Source: RUG572 sp964386385
GTDB lineage: Bacteria; Verrucomicrobiota; Kiritimatiellia; RFP12; UBA1067
Direction of reading: 5' to 3'
Assembly (NCBI GenBank): GCA_964386385.1
Contig: CAYLRN010000015.1
Coordinates: forward strand, 4,573-68,572
Length of the DNA: 64,000 bases
Shown: piece by piece, positions 33,088 to 41,841 of the stretch
Numbering within the stretch: position 1 is the first letter of the stretch
Layout: each line of letters begins with the position of its first letter
Translations under genes and position numbers: made by a program
Notes under the pieces: generated by a model
What the model saw: the letters and a program-made list of their open reading frames with translations, nothing else
What the model was told of the DNA's origin: nothing
The model's database searches: none

Positions 33088-34386
33088 TCACGCCATTGCA
33101 AGGGCGGATATGATCTCCGGGAGGAGCTGCTTCTTTCGAGACAGCACTCCCGGAAGGGAGAAAAGGCCGTCCGCGCCGCGCCGCCACGGCAGGACGCGGC
33201 GGACGTTCTCCGCGCCGCTGAACATCAGCTCGGAATTGGCACGGACTGGGTCGGTGACGAGAAGGGCCGCGAAGTCGAGCCCCTCCGCCTTGCATATGCG
33301 GTCGAGCTCCGTCTGCAGCGCCTCGCCGTGCCTGTGGAAGAGGGCCAGGTTCGTCTCCTCGATCTGCGCAAGCGAGAAGCGGTAGCCGGCGTCGGAGTAC
33401 GACTTGCGGTCGGAATCGAGCGCCCGGTCGGGGGAAAGCGTGTGGAGAGCCGATCCGACTGACATCATGCCGTCCATCAGACCCTGCGCCGTCTCGCCGG
33501 AGATCTTCTCCAGCCAATGCGCAAGCGCGTGGTCGGTGTCCGTGGTCGTGGGCGACTGGAAGAGAAGAGTGTCCGCGACTATCCCCGCAAGGAGGATGCC
33601 CGCCGTTTCGCGGGATGGGCGGACGCCGGAGCCGCGGAACATCCGGGCCACTATCGTGCAGGTCGAGCCGACGACGTCGGCGGTGTACTTTATCGGCTCG
33701 GAGGTGGTGGCGAAGGAGATGCGGTGGTGGTCCACGACTTCCACGACGGGGATTTCGTCAAGGCCGGGAATGCCCTGGTCCGTCTCGTTGTGGTCGACGA
33801 GTATCATCCGGTACGGCGGCGTCTCCGCGAACGCGCGCTTCAGGAGGGTGCCGACGAGGCGGCCCGATTCGTCGACGACCGGAAAGTGGTTGTGGGAGTT
33901 GCGGACGGCCGCGCCCCTGACGTCGTGGATGCGGTCGGACGCATTGAGCACGAGCGAGCAGGCGTGGAGCGGCGCCGCGCCGGTCGGACGCGAAAGGTCG
34001 TCCTTCGCGATGAAGAGCGAGAGGAGCTTCGCGGGCGAGAGCATCCCCGCGAACGAGCCGTCCGCCGCGGCCACGGGGAGCGAGGATTCGCCGCTCGCCT
34101 CGAGGCGGCGCAGCGCGTCCATCAGCGGAATTTCCGCCGGGATGACCGGCACTTCCGGCGAGACGAGGTCGATGACGCGCACGTACACGTCGCTACGGCT
34201 CGGAGGGGGCGGGACGCCGAAGTGGTCGAAGACCCATCTGGCGCGGTCCGGGAGGAGGCCGGGGCATATGGCCTCGACGTTCTCCCATCCGGTGTGGCGG
34301 CGCAGGTCCGCCATCGCGTATGCGCTCATGATCGAATCGCAGTCGGGGTTGCGGTGTCCGCAGACGTAGATCTTCCTGTAGTCCAT
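33088..34386 (-). CDS. ppaC: Manganese-dependent inorganic pyrophosphatase with CBS domains
   Basis: 432 residues, family II pyrophosphatase. N-terminal GHRNPDCDS, then DHNE and VDHH in the middle hold the metal ligands; SRKKQLLP near the end matches the C-terminal substrate-binding SRKKQ. Two CBS domains are inserted from about residue 65 to 180 (ASGESSLPVAAADG; SHNHFPVVDESGRL), so activity is probably regulated by adenine nucleotides. No DRTGG domain. Its start is 3 bp downstream of the RluA-like stop, so the two share an operon with murA. Confidence 0.94.
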   Translation of the reverse strand: MDYRKIYVCGHRNPDCDSIMSAYAMADLRRHTGWENVEAICPGLLPDRARWVFDHFGVPPPPSRSDVYVRVIDLVSPEVPVIPAEIPLMDALRRLEASGESSLPVAAADGSFAGMLSPAKLLSLFIAKDDLSRPTGAAPLHACSLVLNASDRIHDVRGAAVRNSHNHFPVVDESGRLVGTLLKRAFAETPPYRMILVDHNETDQGIPGLDEIPVVEVVDHHRISFATTSEPIKYTADVVGSTCTIVARMFRGSGVRPSRETAGILLAGIVADTLLFQSPTTTDTDHALAHWLEKISGETAQGLMDGMMSVGSALHTLSPDRALDSDRKSYSDAGYRFSLAQIEETNLALFHRHGEALQTELDRICKAEGLDFAALLVTDPVRANSELMFSGAENVRRVLPWRRGADGLFSLPGVLSRKKQLLPEIISALAMA

Positions 34387-34389
34387 GCG

Positions 34390-35064
34390 CTACCTGCCTT
34401 TCGCGAAATCGGGAAGAGGGGTCTCGAACTCCATTGTCTCACGGGTGTGCGGGTGGATGAACGAGAGACGCCAGGAGTGGAGGCAGAGGCGATCGCCCCG
34501 GCGGCCGTGTCCGTACTTCGCGTCTCCGACGACCGGATGGCCGGCTTCGCGGAAATGGACGCGGATCTGGTTCTTGCGTCCGGTCTTGAGCGAGACCTGC
34601 ACGAGCGTCAGCCCCCTGCGGCTGGTGGAGATTTTCCTCCACTCTGTCCTGGCGTACTTGCCCGCGCCGGGCTTCCCGGAGCTGTGGACGAAGAAGTCCT
34701 CGTTCTCCACGAGATGGCTCTCGAACACGCCCGATTCACCGTCCGGCGCTCCCTCCACGAGCGCAAGGTACGTCTTGGAGGTCGTCTCTGCCCAGTTCGA
34801 GCGAAAATGCTCCTGCACTTCCTCGCTCTTGGCGACCATCATCACTCCGGACGTCTCGCGGTCGAGGCGATGGACGAGATGGACGCACCTGCGGCTCTTC
34901 CACTGCCCCTTCCGCACGTAGTCGGTGAGCAGCGACTCCACGCTGTCCTCCCCTCCGCGGCGGGTGGACTGCGAAAGGAGGCCGGCGGCCTTCTCGAACA
35001 CGATCACGTCGTCGTCCTCGAAAATGATTCTGACGCCTCTCGGCACATGGCTTTTTCTCTTCAC
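34390..35064 (-). CDS. RluA-family RNA pseudouridine synthase
   Basis: 224 residues. LVHRLDRETSGV carries the catalytic aspartate of the RluA family, and KTYLALVEG, KTGRKNQIRVHF and HPVVGDAKYG are conserved. There is no S4 domain, and the protein is near the small end of the family. No ATG fits; GTG at 35062-35064 follows GGGAAAGAG and gives a normal N-terminus (VPRGVRIIFEDDD). The target uridine cannot be told from sequence. Confidence 0.9.
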   Translation of the reverse strand: MKRKSHVPRGVRIIFEDDDVIVFEKAAGLLSQSTRRGGEDSVESLLTDYVRKGQWKSRRCVHLVHRLDRETSGVMMVAKSEEVQEHFRSNWAETTSKTYLALVEGAPDGESGVFESHLVENEDFFVHSSGKPGAGKYARTEWRKISTSRRGLTLVQVSLKTGRKNQIRVHFREAGHPVVGDAKYGHGRRGDRLCLHSWRLSFIHPHTRETMEFETPLPDFAKGR

Positions 35065-35126
35065 GTTCTCTTTCCCATGAAATCTAGTTCCTTGCCATCG
35101 GGAATCCGGACGTTCCCATGCCCGCG

Positions 35127-36425
35127 TCACTCGACGCGCCTTATGTCCGCGCCGAGGGCGGAGAGCTCGCGCTCCACGGCCTCGTAGCCGCGGTCGACGG
35201 ATTCGGCGTTGAGAATCGCCGTCTGCCCCCTGGCGCAGAGCGCGGCGATGATGAGCGCGATGCCGGCGCGGATGTCCGGCGACGTCACCACGCCGCCTAC
35301 AAGCTGCGTCGCGCCGGTGACGACGACGCGGTGCGGGTCGCACTGGACGATTTTCGCGCCTAGGCCGATGAGGTGGTCCACGAAGTAGAGGCGGCTCTCG
35401 AACATCTTCTCGAAGAAGAGGCACGTCCCCCTCGTCTGCGTCGCAAGGACTATCAGCACGCTCATCAGGTCGCTTGGGATCATCGGCCACGGGCCGTCGG
35501 CGATCGCCGGTATCGCGTCGCCGAGGTCGTACGCCATCTGGCGCCGGCGGCGGACGGGCATGTGCAGCGAGCGCGAAGCGGCGTCGTACGTCCAGCGGAC
35601 CCCGAAGCGCGCGAACACGCGCTCCAGGACGGAGAAGACGTCCGCGTCCACCTCCGTCAGCGTCATCTCGCCGCCCGTCACCGCCGCCGCGACGAGATAG
35701 CTTGCGCCCTCGACGTAGTCGCACCCGACGCGCGCGGTCGCACCGTGAAGGCGCTCAACCCCCTCCACGACAAGGCGGTTCGTGCCGGCCCCGAATATCC
35801 GCGCCCCCATGGCGTTGAGCATCTCGCATAGGTCCTGGACGTGCGGCTCGCACGCGGCGTTGTATATGACCGTGCGCCCGTCTGCGACGGCGGCCGCCAT
35901 GAGAATGTTCTCCGTGGCCGTCACGCTGGCCTCGTCCAGGAGAATGTTCGCGCCCGCAAGGCGCTTCCCGCGCGGGACGTGGACGGACAGTCCGCCCTTC
36001 CCCGCCTTCACCTTCGCCCCAAGCGCGGCGAAGCCGGCGAAATGCGCGTCCAGCCGGCGCCGCCCGATCCCGTCGCCGCCCGGCGGCGGAAGGCACACGC
36101 CGCCCTCGCGCGCCAGCAGGGGCGCGGCGAAGAGAACGGACGTGCGTATTCTGCGGGCAAGCGTCCGGTCCAGGCGCGCGGTCTTCAGCTTCGGCGCCGT
36201 CACCATCGCCGTGCGCCTATCGAAGTCCCGCACGACCTTCGCGCCGAACTTCTCCGCGCAGGCGAACATGTTCGCCACGTCCGCTATGTCAGGCACGTTC
36301 TCAAGCGTGACCGGCTCCGCGGTCAAAAGCGCCGCCGCTATCATCGGCAGCGCCGCGTTCTTGTTTCCCGTCACGCGGTGCGTTCCGGATATCGTCTTCC
36401 GTCCATTTATCTGAAATCTGCTCAC
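35127..36425 (-). CDS. murA: UDP-N-acetylglucosamine 1-carboxyvinyltransferase
   Basis: 432 residues. EPSP-synthase-like fold; INGRKTISGTHRVTGNKNAA at the start has the lysine-asparagine pair of MurA, and the catalytic-loop region is APLLAREGGVCLPPPGGDG. In this loop the usual cysteine (PGGCxIG) is replaced by Asp (GGDG), as in fosfomycin-tolerant MurA of Chlamydia and mycobacteria. First committed step of peptidoglycan synthesis. The start is GTG at 36425, 6 nt after a -10 box; the frame is open further upstream into the tRNA but that is not plausible. Confidence 0.9.
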   Translation of the reverse strand: MSRFQINGRKTISGTHRVTGNKNAALPMIAAALLTAEPVTLENVPDIADVANMFACAEKFGAKVVRDFDRRTAMVTAPKLKTARLDRTLARRIRTSVLFAAPLLAREGGVCLPPPGGDGIGRRRLDAHFAGFAALGAKVKAGKGGLSVHVPRGKRLAGANILLDEASVTATENILMAAAVADGRTVIYNAACEPHVQDLCEMLNAMGARIFGAGTNRLVVEGVERLHGATARVGCDYVEGASYLVAAAVTGGEMTLTEVDADVFSVLERVFARFGVRWTYDAASRSLHMPVRRRRQMAYDLGDAIPAIADGPWPMIPSDLMSVLIVLATQTRGTCLFFEKMFESRLYFVDHLIGLGAKIVQCDPHRVVVTGATQLVGGVVTSPDIRAGIALIIAALCARGQTAILNAESVDRGYEAVERELSALGADIRRVE

Positions 36426-36431
36426 GCGACA

Positions 36432-36437
36432 ATTATA
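36432..36437 (-). promoter_or_regulatory. Extended -10 with leaderless GTG start for murA
   Basis: TGGTATAAT, then TGTCGC (6 nt), then the GTG at 36425. Divergent from the tRNA-Gln promoter 13 bp away. Confidence 0.55.
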
Positions 36438-36449
36438 CCATTTTCCCCC

Positions 36450-36478
36450 TTGCAATCTACCACGGAATGGTATATAAT
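36450..36478 (+). promoter_or_regulatory. Promoter of tRNA-Gln
   Basis: -35 TTGCAA (36450-36455), 17-bp spacer, -10 TATAAT (36473-36478). The discriminator ATGCGCC is GC-rich, as in stringently controlled promoters. Confidence 0.75.
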
Positions 36479-36500
36479 ATGCGCCGTTTTCAAGCCACGT

Positions 36501-36574
36501 TGCCTCGTGGTGTAATGGTAGCACTGCAGATTCTGATTCTGCCTGTTGGGGTTCGAGTCCCTGCGAGGCAACCA
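36501..36574 (+). tRNA. tRNA-Gln, anticodon CTG
   Basis: Acceptor TGCCTCG pairs with CGAGGCA; D-arm GTGT/GCAC; anticodon stem GCAGA/TCTGC with loop TTCTGAT gives CTG (36533-36535); T-loop TTCGAGT. The 3-prime CCA is encoded. Confidence 0.95.
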
Positions 36575-36962
36575 ATTGGTTGATGAGGGAATTTCGACGA
36601 TGTGCCTAGCCCACGAGAAGTGGCGCCCGTTGTTGTTGAATTGGCTTCAACTGCGATTTTTCGGGTCAAGGCGCTTGAATTCATTCGGAATCCCCTGCAG
36701 ATTCAACCGGCAGCAATTCGACGCACAGTTCCTTCGTGCCCATCCAGTTGTAGACGTACTCCAGAGAACCTTCATACCGCCGTCCGTCCATTTCATGGAT
36801 CAGCCGCGCGAGAACGGGAAGCCGTCGACCCTCTTCCACCAAAAAGCCATTTTTTCGCAGAAAGGCAGCCACTGCAGGGCGAAAATCTTGTACAATTCCA
36901 CTGTCGCCGCCACGAGGCCGCGGCTCATTGAAAAGCAACGAAGAAGAAGGAACACGAAGAAA
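36575..36962 (-). pseudogene. 388-bp gap with a possible gene remnant on the minus strand
   Basis: The gap between tRNA-Gln and the porin has no complete gene. On the minus strand 36681 to about 36900 reads as a protein-like stretch of 65-70 residues (FLRKNGFLVEEG, ARLIHEMDGRRYEG, SLEYVYNWMGTKELCVELLP) ending in a stop, with no start codon or ribosome site upstream. It is less GC-rich than its neighbours. It may be the 3-prime end of a decayed or acquired gene next to the tRNA. Confidence 0.3.
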
Positions 36963-37793
36963 ATGAATGCAAGACGATTCGGACTGCTGGCTGCAACGTC
37001 CGTCATCTGCACCTGTGCCGCAAGCGCACAGGAGGTGGAGACGAATCAGCTGGAGGAAGTCGATTCCGCCGGCCTCTCCGTCGAGGTGTCGGTCGACGTG
37101 CTGAGCGACTACGTGTGGCGCGGCACGATCTGCAACGACAACCCGGTATGGCAGCCGTCCGTGACGCTCGGATACGATACCGGCGACTACGGTGCGCTCT
37201 CGTTCAACGTCTGGCAGACGTACGACTTCACGCACAAGCGCGGGACGGGCACGAAAAGCCGCAGGTCGGGCGGCATTCAGGAAATAGACTACACGCTCGC
37301 CTATTCCATCGACGTCTCCGGCTTCACGTTCGAGTTCGGCCATGTCTTCTACACGTATCCGAACGACAACGGACCGTCCGACCAGGAACTGTACGCCTCC
37401 GTCGCCTACGAGAACGACTACGTCACCCCCAGCGCCGCTGCCTACTGGAACTACAACTCCGCCCATGGCGAAGACCCGTCGTGCGCCTACTTCACGTTCG
37501 GCCTTTCGCATGACTTCGAGATCACGGACCGCCTGACGCTGACGCCCTCCGCCTCGCTCGGATTCGGCGACAACGCCTGGAGCTGCTACACGGTCGAAGA
37601 GAGCGCCGGGACGGAACTGACGGACTCCACAATCGGCATTGCCGCGTCGTACGCCATCACCGAGTGGATCTCCGTCGGCGCCCAGGTCAACTACACCTGG
37701 ATTCCGTCGCACACCCTTCGCCACATGGACTACATGGGCAACGGAAAAGACCAGCTCCTCTGGGGCGGCGTGAACGCCACCCTCTCGTTCTAG
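36963..37793 (+). CDS. TorF-like outer-membrane porin
   Basis: 276 residues with a signal peptide (LLAATSVICTCAASA). The mature start VSVDVLSDYVWRGTICND fits the TorF/TIGR02001-type outer-membrane barrel family, and alternating strands follow to a C-terminal phenylalanine (ATLSF), the usual outer-membrane sorting residue. The start is the ATG after an A-rich ribosome site. Probably a porin; substrate unknown. A strong terminator follows. Confidence 0.8.
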   Translation: MNARRFGLLAATSVICTCAASAQEVETNQLEEVDSAGLSVEVSVDVLSDYVWRGTICNDNPVWQPSVTLGYDTGDYGALSFNVWQTYDFTHKRGTGTKSRRSGGIQEIDYTLAYSIDVSGFTFEFGHVFYTYPNDNGPSDQELYASVAYENDYVTPSAAAYWNYNSAHGEDPSCAYFTFGLSHDFEITDRLTLTPSASLGFGDNAWSCYTVEESAGTELTDSTIGIAASYAITEWISVGAQVNYTWIPSHTLRHMDYMGNGKDQLLWGGVNATLSF

Positions 37794-37840
37794 TCCGAGG
37801 GCGTTTCCGCGAAGCGGCGCAGTCTCATGCGTCCGCGCTG

Positions 37841-37878
37841 AAAAGCCGCCGTCCCCCGACCGGGGGCGGCGGTTTTTG
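37841..37878 (+). terminator. Rho-independent terminator, probably bidirectional
   Basis: GC-rich stem CCGCC...CCCCCG/CGGGGG...GGCGG followed by TTTTT (37873-37877), and AAAA before the stem on the other side. Lies between the convergent porin and coaC genes. Confidence 0.9.
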
Positions 37879-37904
37879 CGGTCGTCTGCCAACAAACGCG
37901 GCTG

Positions 37905-38438
37905 TCAGCGCAACGCGTCGACGGCCGCGGCAATCGCCGGCGGATCCGCCATGCGGCCGACGCCTGTCGTTCCGCAGGCGAGGTCGCCGTCGCCCATCTC
38001 GACGAAGGCGACGCCCCGCGCCTTCAGAACCTTGAAATTATCCTGCGTCACGGCGTTCAGGTACATTCCCGTGTTCATCGCGGGCGCGACGACGATCGGA
38101 GCGCGCGTCGCGAGCGCCACGGAAGTGAGAAGGTCGTCGGCGACGCCGTGCGCCATCTTCGCAAGCACGTTCGCCGTCGCTGGCGCGATTACAAGAACGT
38201 CCGCCGCCTCGGCGAGAGAAATATGCTCGGGCTTCCACGCAAGCGGCTCCGCGAACATGTCGCACTGGACCGGGTTGCGGCTGAGCGTCCTGAACGTGAG
38301 CGGCGTGACGAACGCCTTCGCGTGTTCCGTCATGACGACGTGGACGTCGTCGCCCCTCTTCACGAAGAGGCGGACGAGCTCGCACGCCTTGTAGGCGGCG
38401 ATCGAACCCGTCACGCCAAGCACAATCGTCCGCGCCAC
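37905..38438 (-). CDS. coaC: Phosphopantothenoylcysteine decarboxylase, single domain
   Basis: 177 residues of the HFCD flavoprotein family. GVTGSIAAYKACELVR binds FMN, PLTFRTLSRNPV and the active-site APAMNTGM are present, and the substrate-recognition loop GDGDLACGTTGVGRM carries the cysteine. Most bacteria have a CoaBC fusion; here the synthetase half is absent. It decarboxylates phosphopantothenoylcysteine in CoA synthesis. It follows gltX by 4 bp on the same strand. Confidence 0.88.
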   Translation of the reverse strand: MARTIVLGVTGSIAAYKACELVRLFVKRGDDVHVVMTEHAKAFVTPLTFRTLSRNPVQCDMFAEPLAWKPEHISLAEAADVLVIAPATANVLAKMAHGVADDLLTSVALATRAPIVVAPAMNTGMYLNAVTQDNFKVLKARGVAFVEMGDGDLACGTTGVGRMADPPAIAAAVDALR

Positions 38439-38442
38439 GGCG

Positions 38443-39753
38443 TCACAGCCCTTCCGCTGCGTCGCGCAGGCGCGTAACCGTCTTGTCGCGCCCCAGCAGC
38501 TCGCACGTCTCGAAAAGGCCGATGCCCTCGCCGCGCCCGGTGATCGCCACGCGGATGGGATGCACCCACGGCCCCATGCCCTGGCCCTGCGAAAGCTCCT
38601 TCACCATCGCCTCGCCTGCGGCGGCCGTGAACGGCTCCAGCTTCTCGAAGCGGCTCGCGAGGTCGAGAAGGATCTCCTTCACGCCCGGCTTGCAAAGGCG
38701 CTTCACGACGGCCTTTTCGTCGAACGCATAGCAGTCCGAGAAGAAATAGGCGCAGTTGCCGGGGATGTCGCTCCAGAACTTCGTGCGGACCTGCAGCTGG
38801 TCGATAAGCAAATCGAGGTTGAATCCCTCCGGAACTGTCATCTCCGCCGCAGCAAGGCGGGCAAGCAGTTCGGCGCGGTACTGTTCCTTCGGCGCGCGGC
38901 GGATGTACTCGCCGTTCATCCACTGGAGCTTCTTGATGTCGAACTTCGCGGCGGTGACGTGGACCTTCTCGATGTCGAAGAGGTCTATCATCTCCTGCCG
39001 CGTCAGCACCTCGCGCTCGTCGCCTGGATTCCAGCCAAGGAGCAGAAGGTAGTTGAAGAGAGCCTCCGGCAGATAGCCGTTCTGGCGGAACTCGCCCACG
39101 AACGCCGCGCCGTCGCGCTTCGAGTACGGTTTGCCCTGCGCGTTGACAATCATGGAGAGGTGCCCGTAGCGCGGAGCGGGCGCGCCGAGCGCCTTGAAGA
39201 GCTCCAAGTGCTTGAAGGTGTTCTCCACGTGGTCGTCGCCGCGGATGACGTGCGTGATGCCCTGGTCGATGTCGTCCACCACGTTCGCAAGATGGAAGAT
39301 CGGCGAGCCGTCGGACCGGACGATCGCGAAGTCGGGGACGTCCTCCGCCTTCTTCTCCATGTGGCCCTTCACCAGGTCGTCGAACGCCAGGACGCCCTCC
39401 TTCGGCATCCGGAACATGACGACCTCGCCCGTCTTGCCGTCGCGGGAAGTACGCTCGCACTTGTAGGCGTGGCCGGACGCGAGAAGCCTTTCGACGCATT
39501 CGAGATGGCGCGGGAGGTTCTTCGTCTGGTAGACGACCGGCTCGTCGTAGTCGAGGCCGAGCCATTCCATGCAGTCGAAAAGCGCCTGGATGGCCTCCGG
39601 CGTGGAACGCTCGAGGTCCGTGTCCTCGACGCGCAGAAGGAACTTGCCGCCCACGTGGCGCGCATAGAGCCAGTTGTAGATGGCGGCGCGGATGTTGCCG
39701 ATATGGACCTTGCCCGTCGGGGACGGGGCGAAACGTACGCGGATGTCTGACAT
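38443..39753 (-). CDS. gltX: Glutamyl-tRNA synthetase
   Basis: 436 residues, class I. FAPSPTGKVHIGN contains the HIGH-type motif as HIGN, and KPYSKRDG is the KMSKS-type motif. RVEDTDLERST is typical of GluRS. At 436 residues it is shorter than the usual 460-500, with a shortened zinc/connective region (CERTSRDGKTGE). The start ATG is 10 nt after a TATAAT box. Whether it also charges tRNA-Gln cannot be told. Confidence 0.93.
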   Translation of the reverse strand: MSDIRVRFAPSPTGKVHIGNIRAAIYNWLYARHVGGKFLLRVEDTDLERSTPEAIQALFDCMEWLGLDYDEPVVYQTKNLPRHLECVERLLASGHAYKCERTSRDGKTGEVVMFRMPKEGVLAFDDLVKGHMEKKAEDVPDFAIVRSDGSPIFHLANVVDDIDQGITHVIRGDDHVENTFKHLELFKALGAPAPRYGHLSMIVNAQGKPYSKRDGAAFVGEFRQNGYLPEALFNYLLLLGWNPGDEREVLTRQEMIDLFDIEKVHVTAAKFDIKKLQWMNGEYIRRAPKEQYRAELLARLAAAEMTVPEGFNLDLLIDQLQVRTKFWSDIPGNCAYFFSDCYAFDEKAVVKRLCKPGVKEILLDLASRFEKLEPFTAAAGEAMVKELSQGQGMGPWVHPIRVAITGRGEGIGLFETCELLGRDKTVTRLRDAAEGL

Positions 39754-39763
39754 AGTGGGCGAC

Positions 39764-39769
39764 ATTATA
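39764..39769 (-). promoter_or_regulatory. Extended -10 of gltX-coaC
   Basis: TGGTATAAT on the minus strand, 10 nt before the gltX start; leader of about three bases at most. Confidence 0.55.
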
Positions 39770-39792
39770 CCAAAAATCGGCGCAACGCGCGC

Positions 39793-39821
39793 TTTCCAAC
39801 CGCCAAGCCTCTTGATATAAT
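39793..39821 (+). promoter_or_regulatory. Promoter of pflA with leaderless start
   Basis: -35 TTTCCA (39793-39798), 17-bp spacer, -10 TATAAT (39816-39821), then GTGCGCC (7 nt) and ATG at 39829. Confidence 0.65.
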
Positions 39822-39828
39822 GTGCGCC

Positions 39829-40587
39829 ATGTTCTACGGACGGATACACTCTATCGAATCGTTCGCCGCGGCGGACGGCCCCGGCGTGAGAAGCATCGTC
39901 TTCCTGAACGGCTGCAACCTCCGCTGCCGGTACTGCCACAACCCCGACACCTGGGCAAAGGACGAGTTCCAGCTCATGTCCTCCGACGAGATCCTCGACA
40001 AGGTGGAGCGTTTCCGCTCGTACTGGGGCGACAGCGGCGGACTCACCGTCTCCGGCGGCGAACCGCTCCTCCAGCTTGACTTCCTCGTGGAGCTCTTCGA
40101 GAAGGCGCGCGCGCGCGGCGTGGACACGTGCCTGGACACTGCGGCGGAGCCCTTTTCCCGTTCCCCGGACTGGCTTTCGCGCTTCGACCGGCTCATGTCC
40201 GCGACGAACCTCGTCCTGCTGGACGTGAAGCACATAGACTCCGCCGCGCACGAGAGGCTGACCGGCCGCCCCAACGCCGCCATCCTCGACTGCGCGCGCC
40301 ATCTGAGCGACGCCGGCACGCCCGTCTGGATCCGCTACGTGCTAGTGCCGGGGATCAACTCCTCCGACGAAACCGTAGACCGCACCGCCGACTTCCTGCG
40401 CACCCTGAGGAACGTCCGGCGCGTGGAGGTGCTTCCATACCACACCCTCGGCGTCTTCAAGTGGCGCCGGCTCGGAATCCCGTACGGACTGGAGGGCGTC
40501 AGGCCTCCGTCGCCCGAACTGACCGCGCACGTGCGCGAGCGGCTGAACGCCGCCGTCGCCGGACACAATCCCCGGGAGCGCCAATGA
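39829..40587 (+). CDS. pflA: Pyruvate formate-lyase activating enzyme
   Basis: 252 residues, radical SAM. CNLRCRYCHNP holds the three cluster cysteines (CxxxCxxC), and TVSGGEPLLQ, LLDVKHID and LPYHTLG are PflA signatures. It installs the glycyl radical in pyruvate formate-lyase, which marks an anaerobic life style; the lyase gene is not in the window. The ATG at 39829 is chosen over one 9 bp upstream because that one overlaps the -10 box. Its stop overlaps the U32 gene (ATGA). Confidence 0.94.
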   Translation: MFYGRIHSIESFAAADGPGVRSIVFLNGCNLRCRYCHNPDTWAKDEFQLMSSDEILDKVERFRSYWGDSGGLTVSGGEPLLQLDFLVELFEKARARGVDTCLDTAAEPFSRSPDWLSRFDRLMSATNLVLLDVKHIDSAAHERLTGRPNAAILDCARHLSDAGTPVWIRYVLVPGINSSDETVDRTADFLRTLRNVRRVEVLPYHTLGVFKWRRLGIPYGLEGVRPPSPELTAHVRERLNAAVAGHNPRERQ

Positions 40588-41828
40588 CGACGAAAAAGCC
40601 CGAAATCCTCGCCCCCGCAGGGGACATGACGTGCCTTCAGGCGGCTCTCGACGCCGGCGCGGACGCCGTCTACGTCGGCCTTGACGCATTCAACATGCGC
40701 GCCCGCGCGTCCGCGAACTTCCCTCGAAGCGAGCTTCCGGAGGCCTCGCGCCGCTGCCGGGAGCGCGGCGTGAAGCTCTACCTGACGCTCAACTCAATCG
40801 TCTTCGAGAGCGAACTCCCGCAGGTGGAGGAGACGATTCTCTTCGCAAAGCCCCACGTCGACGCCTTCATCGTCGCGGACTGGGGCGTGATAGAGCTCTG
40901 CCGCAGGCACTCCGTCCCCTTCCACGTCTCCACGCAGATGAGCTGCTCCAACTCGGCGGCCGCGAAATTCCTCAAGGCGCAGGGCGCGGAGCGCGTCGTC
41001 CTCGCGCGCGAATGCTCGCTCGGCGAAGTGGCGGCAATCGCGAAGACGTCGGGAATCGAGATCGAGACGTTCGTCCACGGGGCGCAGTGCGTCGCCACGT
41101 CCGGCCGATGCCTCCTCTCGCACGAGGCGTACGGCTGCAGCGCGAACCGAGGGCAGTGCCACCAGCCCTGCCGCCGCCGCTTCCTCATCAAGGCGATAGA
41201 CAGGTTCACCGACGGGGACGGCAACCCGATTCACGACGCGGACGCCGAATTCGTCGTAGAGCCGCATACGGTCCTTTCCGCGAAGGACCTCTGCTCGCTC
41301 CCGTTCGTGGACAAGCTCATGGCGGCCGGGATAGCGTCGTTCAAGATCGAGGGCCGCGCGCGGAATCCGGAATACGTGCGCGAAACGGTCCGCGCCTACC
41401 GGGCCGCCGTCGACGCCGTCGCGGACGGCGCGTTCACGCCGGAACTCGTCGAACGGCTCGTCTCCGACGTCAAAAAGGTCTTCCACAGGGACTTCGCGGC
41501 CGGCCTGTTCCACGGGCGACCGGGGGCGGACCAGTACACTGACGCGGAGGACTCCCGCGCGACGACCGTCAAGCGGCACGTGGGAATCGTGGTCGACTAC
41601 TTCATCAAGGCCGGAATCGCGCAGGTGAAGGTGCAGGACCATCCGGTCCGCGTCGGCGACGTCCTGCAGGTGCACGGCCCCACGACCGGCGTCAGGGAGT
41701 TCACCGTGCAGTCGATGCGCCGCGACGACGAAGTCCCCGAAGCGGCCATGGCCGGCACGTGGGTGACGTTCCCGGCGCCGCGTTGCCGCGTCGGCGACAA
41801 GGTGTTCTTCATCGAGACGCGCGGATGA
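40584..41828 (+). CDS. Peptidase U32 family protein (RNA hydroxylation type)
   Basis: 414 residues. EILAPAGDMTCLQAALDAGA at the start and FVHGAQCVATSGRCLLS, then CSANRGQCHQPCRRRF, are the U32 hallmarks; cysteines probably bind an Fe-S cluster. Many U32 proteins (TrhP, RlhA) hydroxylate tRNA or 23S rRNA with prephenate as source rather than act as proteases. Coupled to pflA by ATGA. A C-terminal beta-barrel-like domain (residues about 330-410) supports the RNA-modifying type. Confidence 0.9.
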   Translation: MTTKKPEILAPAGDMTCLQAALDAGADAVYVGLDAFNMRARASANFPRSELPEASRRCRERGVKLYLTLNSIVFESELPQVEETILFAKPHVDAFIVADWGVIELCRRHSVPFHVSTQMSCSNSAAAKFLKAQGAERVVLARECSLGEVAAIAKTSGIEIETFVHGAQCVATSGRCLLSHEAYGCSANRGQCHQPCRRRFLIKAIDRFTDGDGNPIHDADAEFVVEPHTVLSAKDLCSLPFVDKLMAAGIASFKIEGRARNPEYVRETVRAYRAAVDAVADGAFTPELVERLVSDVKKVFHRDFAAGLFHGRPGADQYTDAEDSRATTVKRHVGIVVDYFIKAGIAQVKVQDHPVRVGDVLQVHGPTTGVREFTVQSMRRDDEVPEAAMAGTWVTFPAPRCRVGDKVFFIETRG

Positions 41829-41841
41829 CGGAGGGGGCGGC

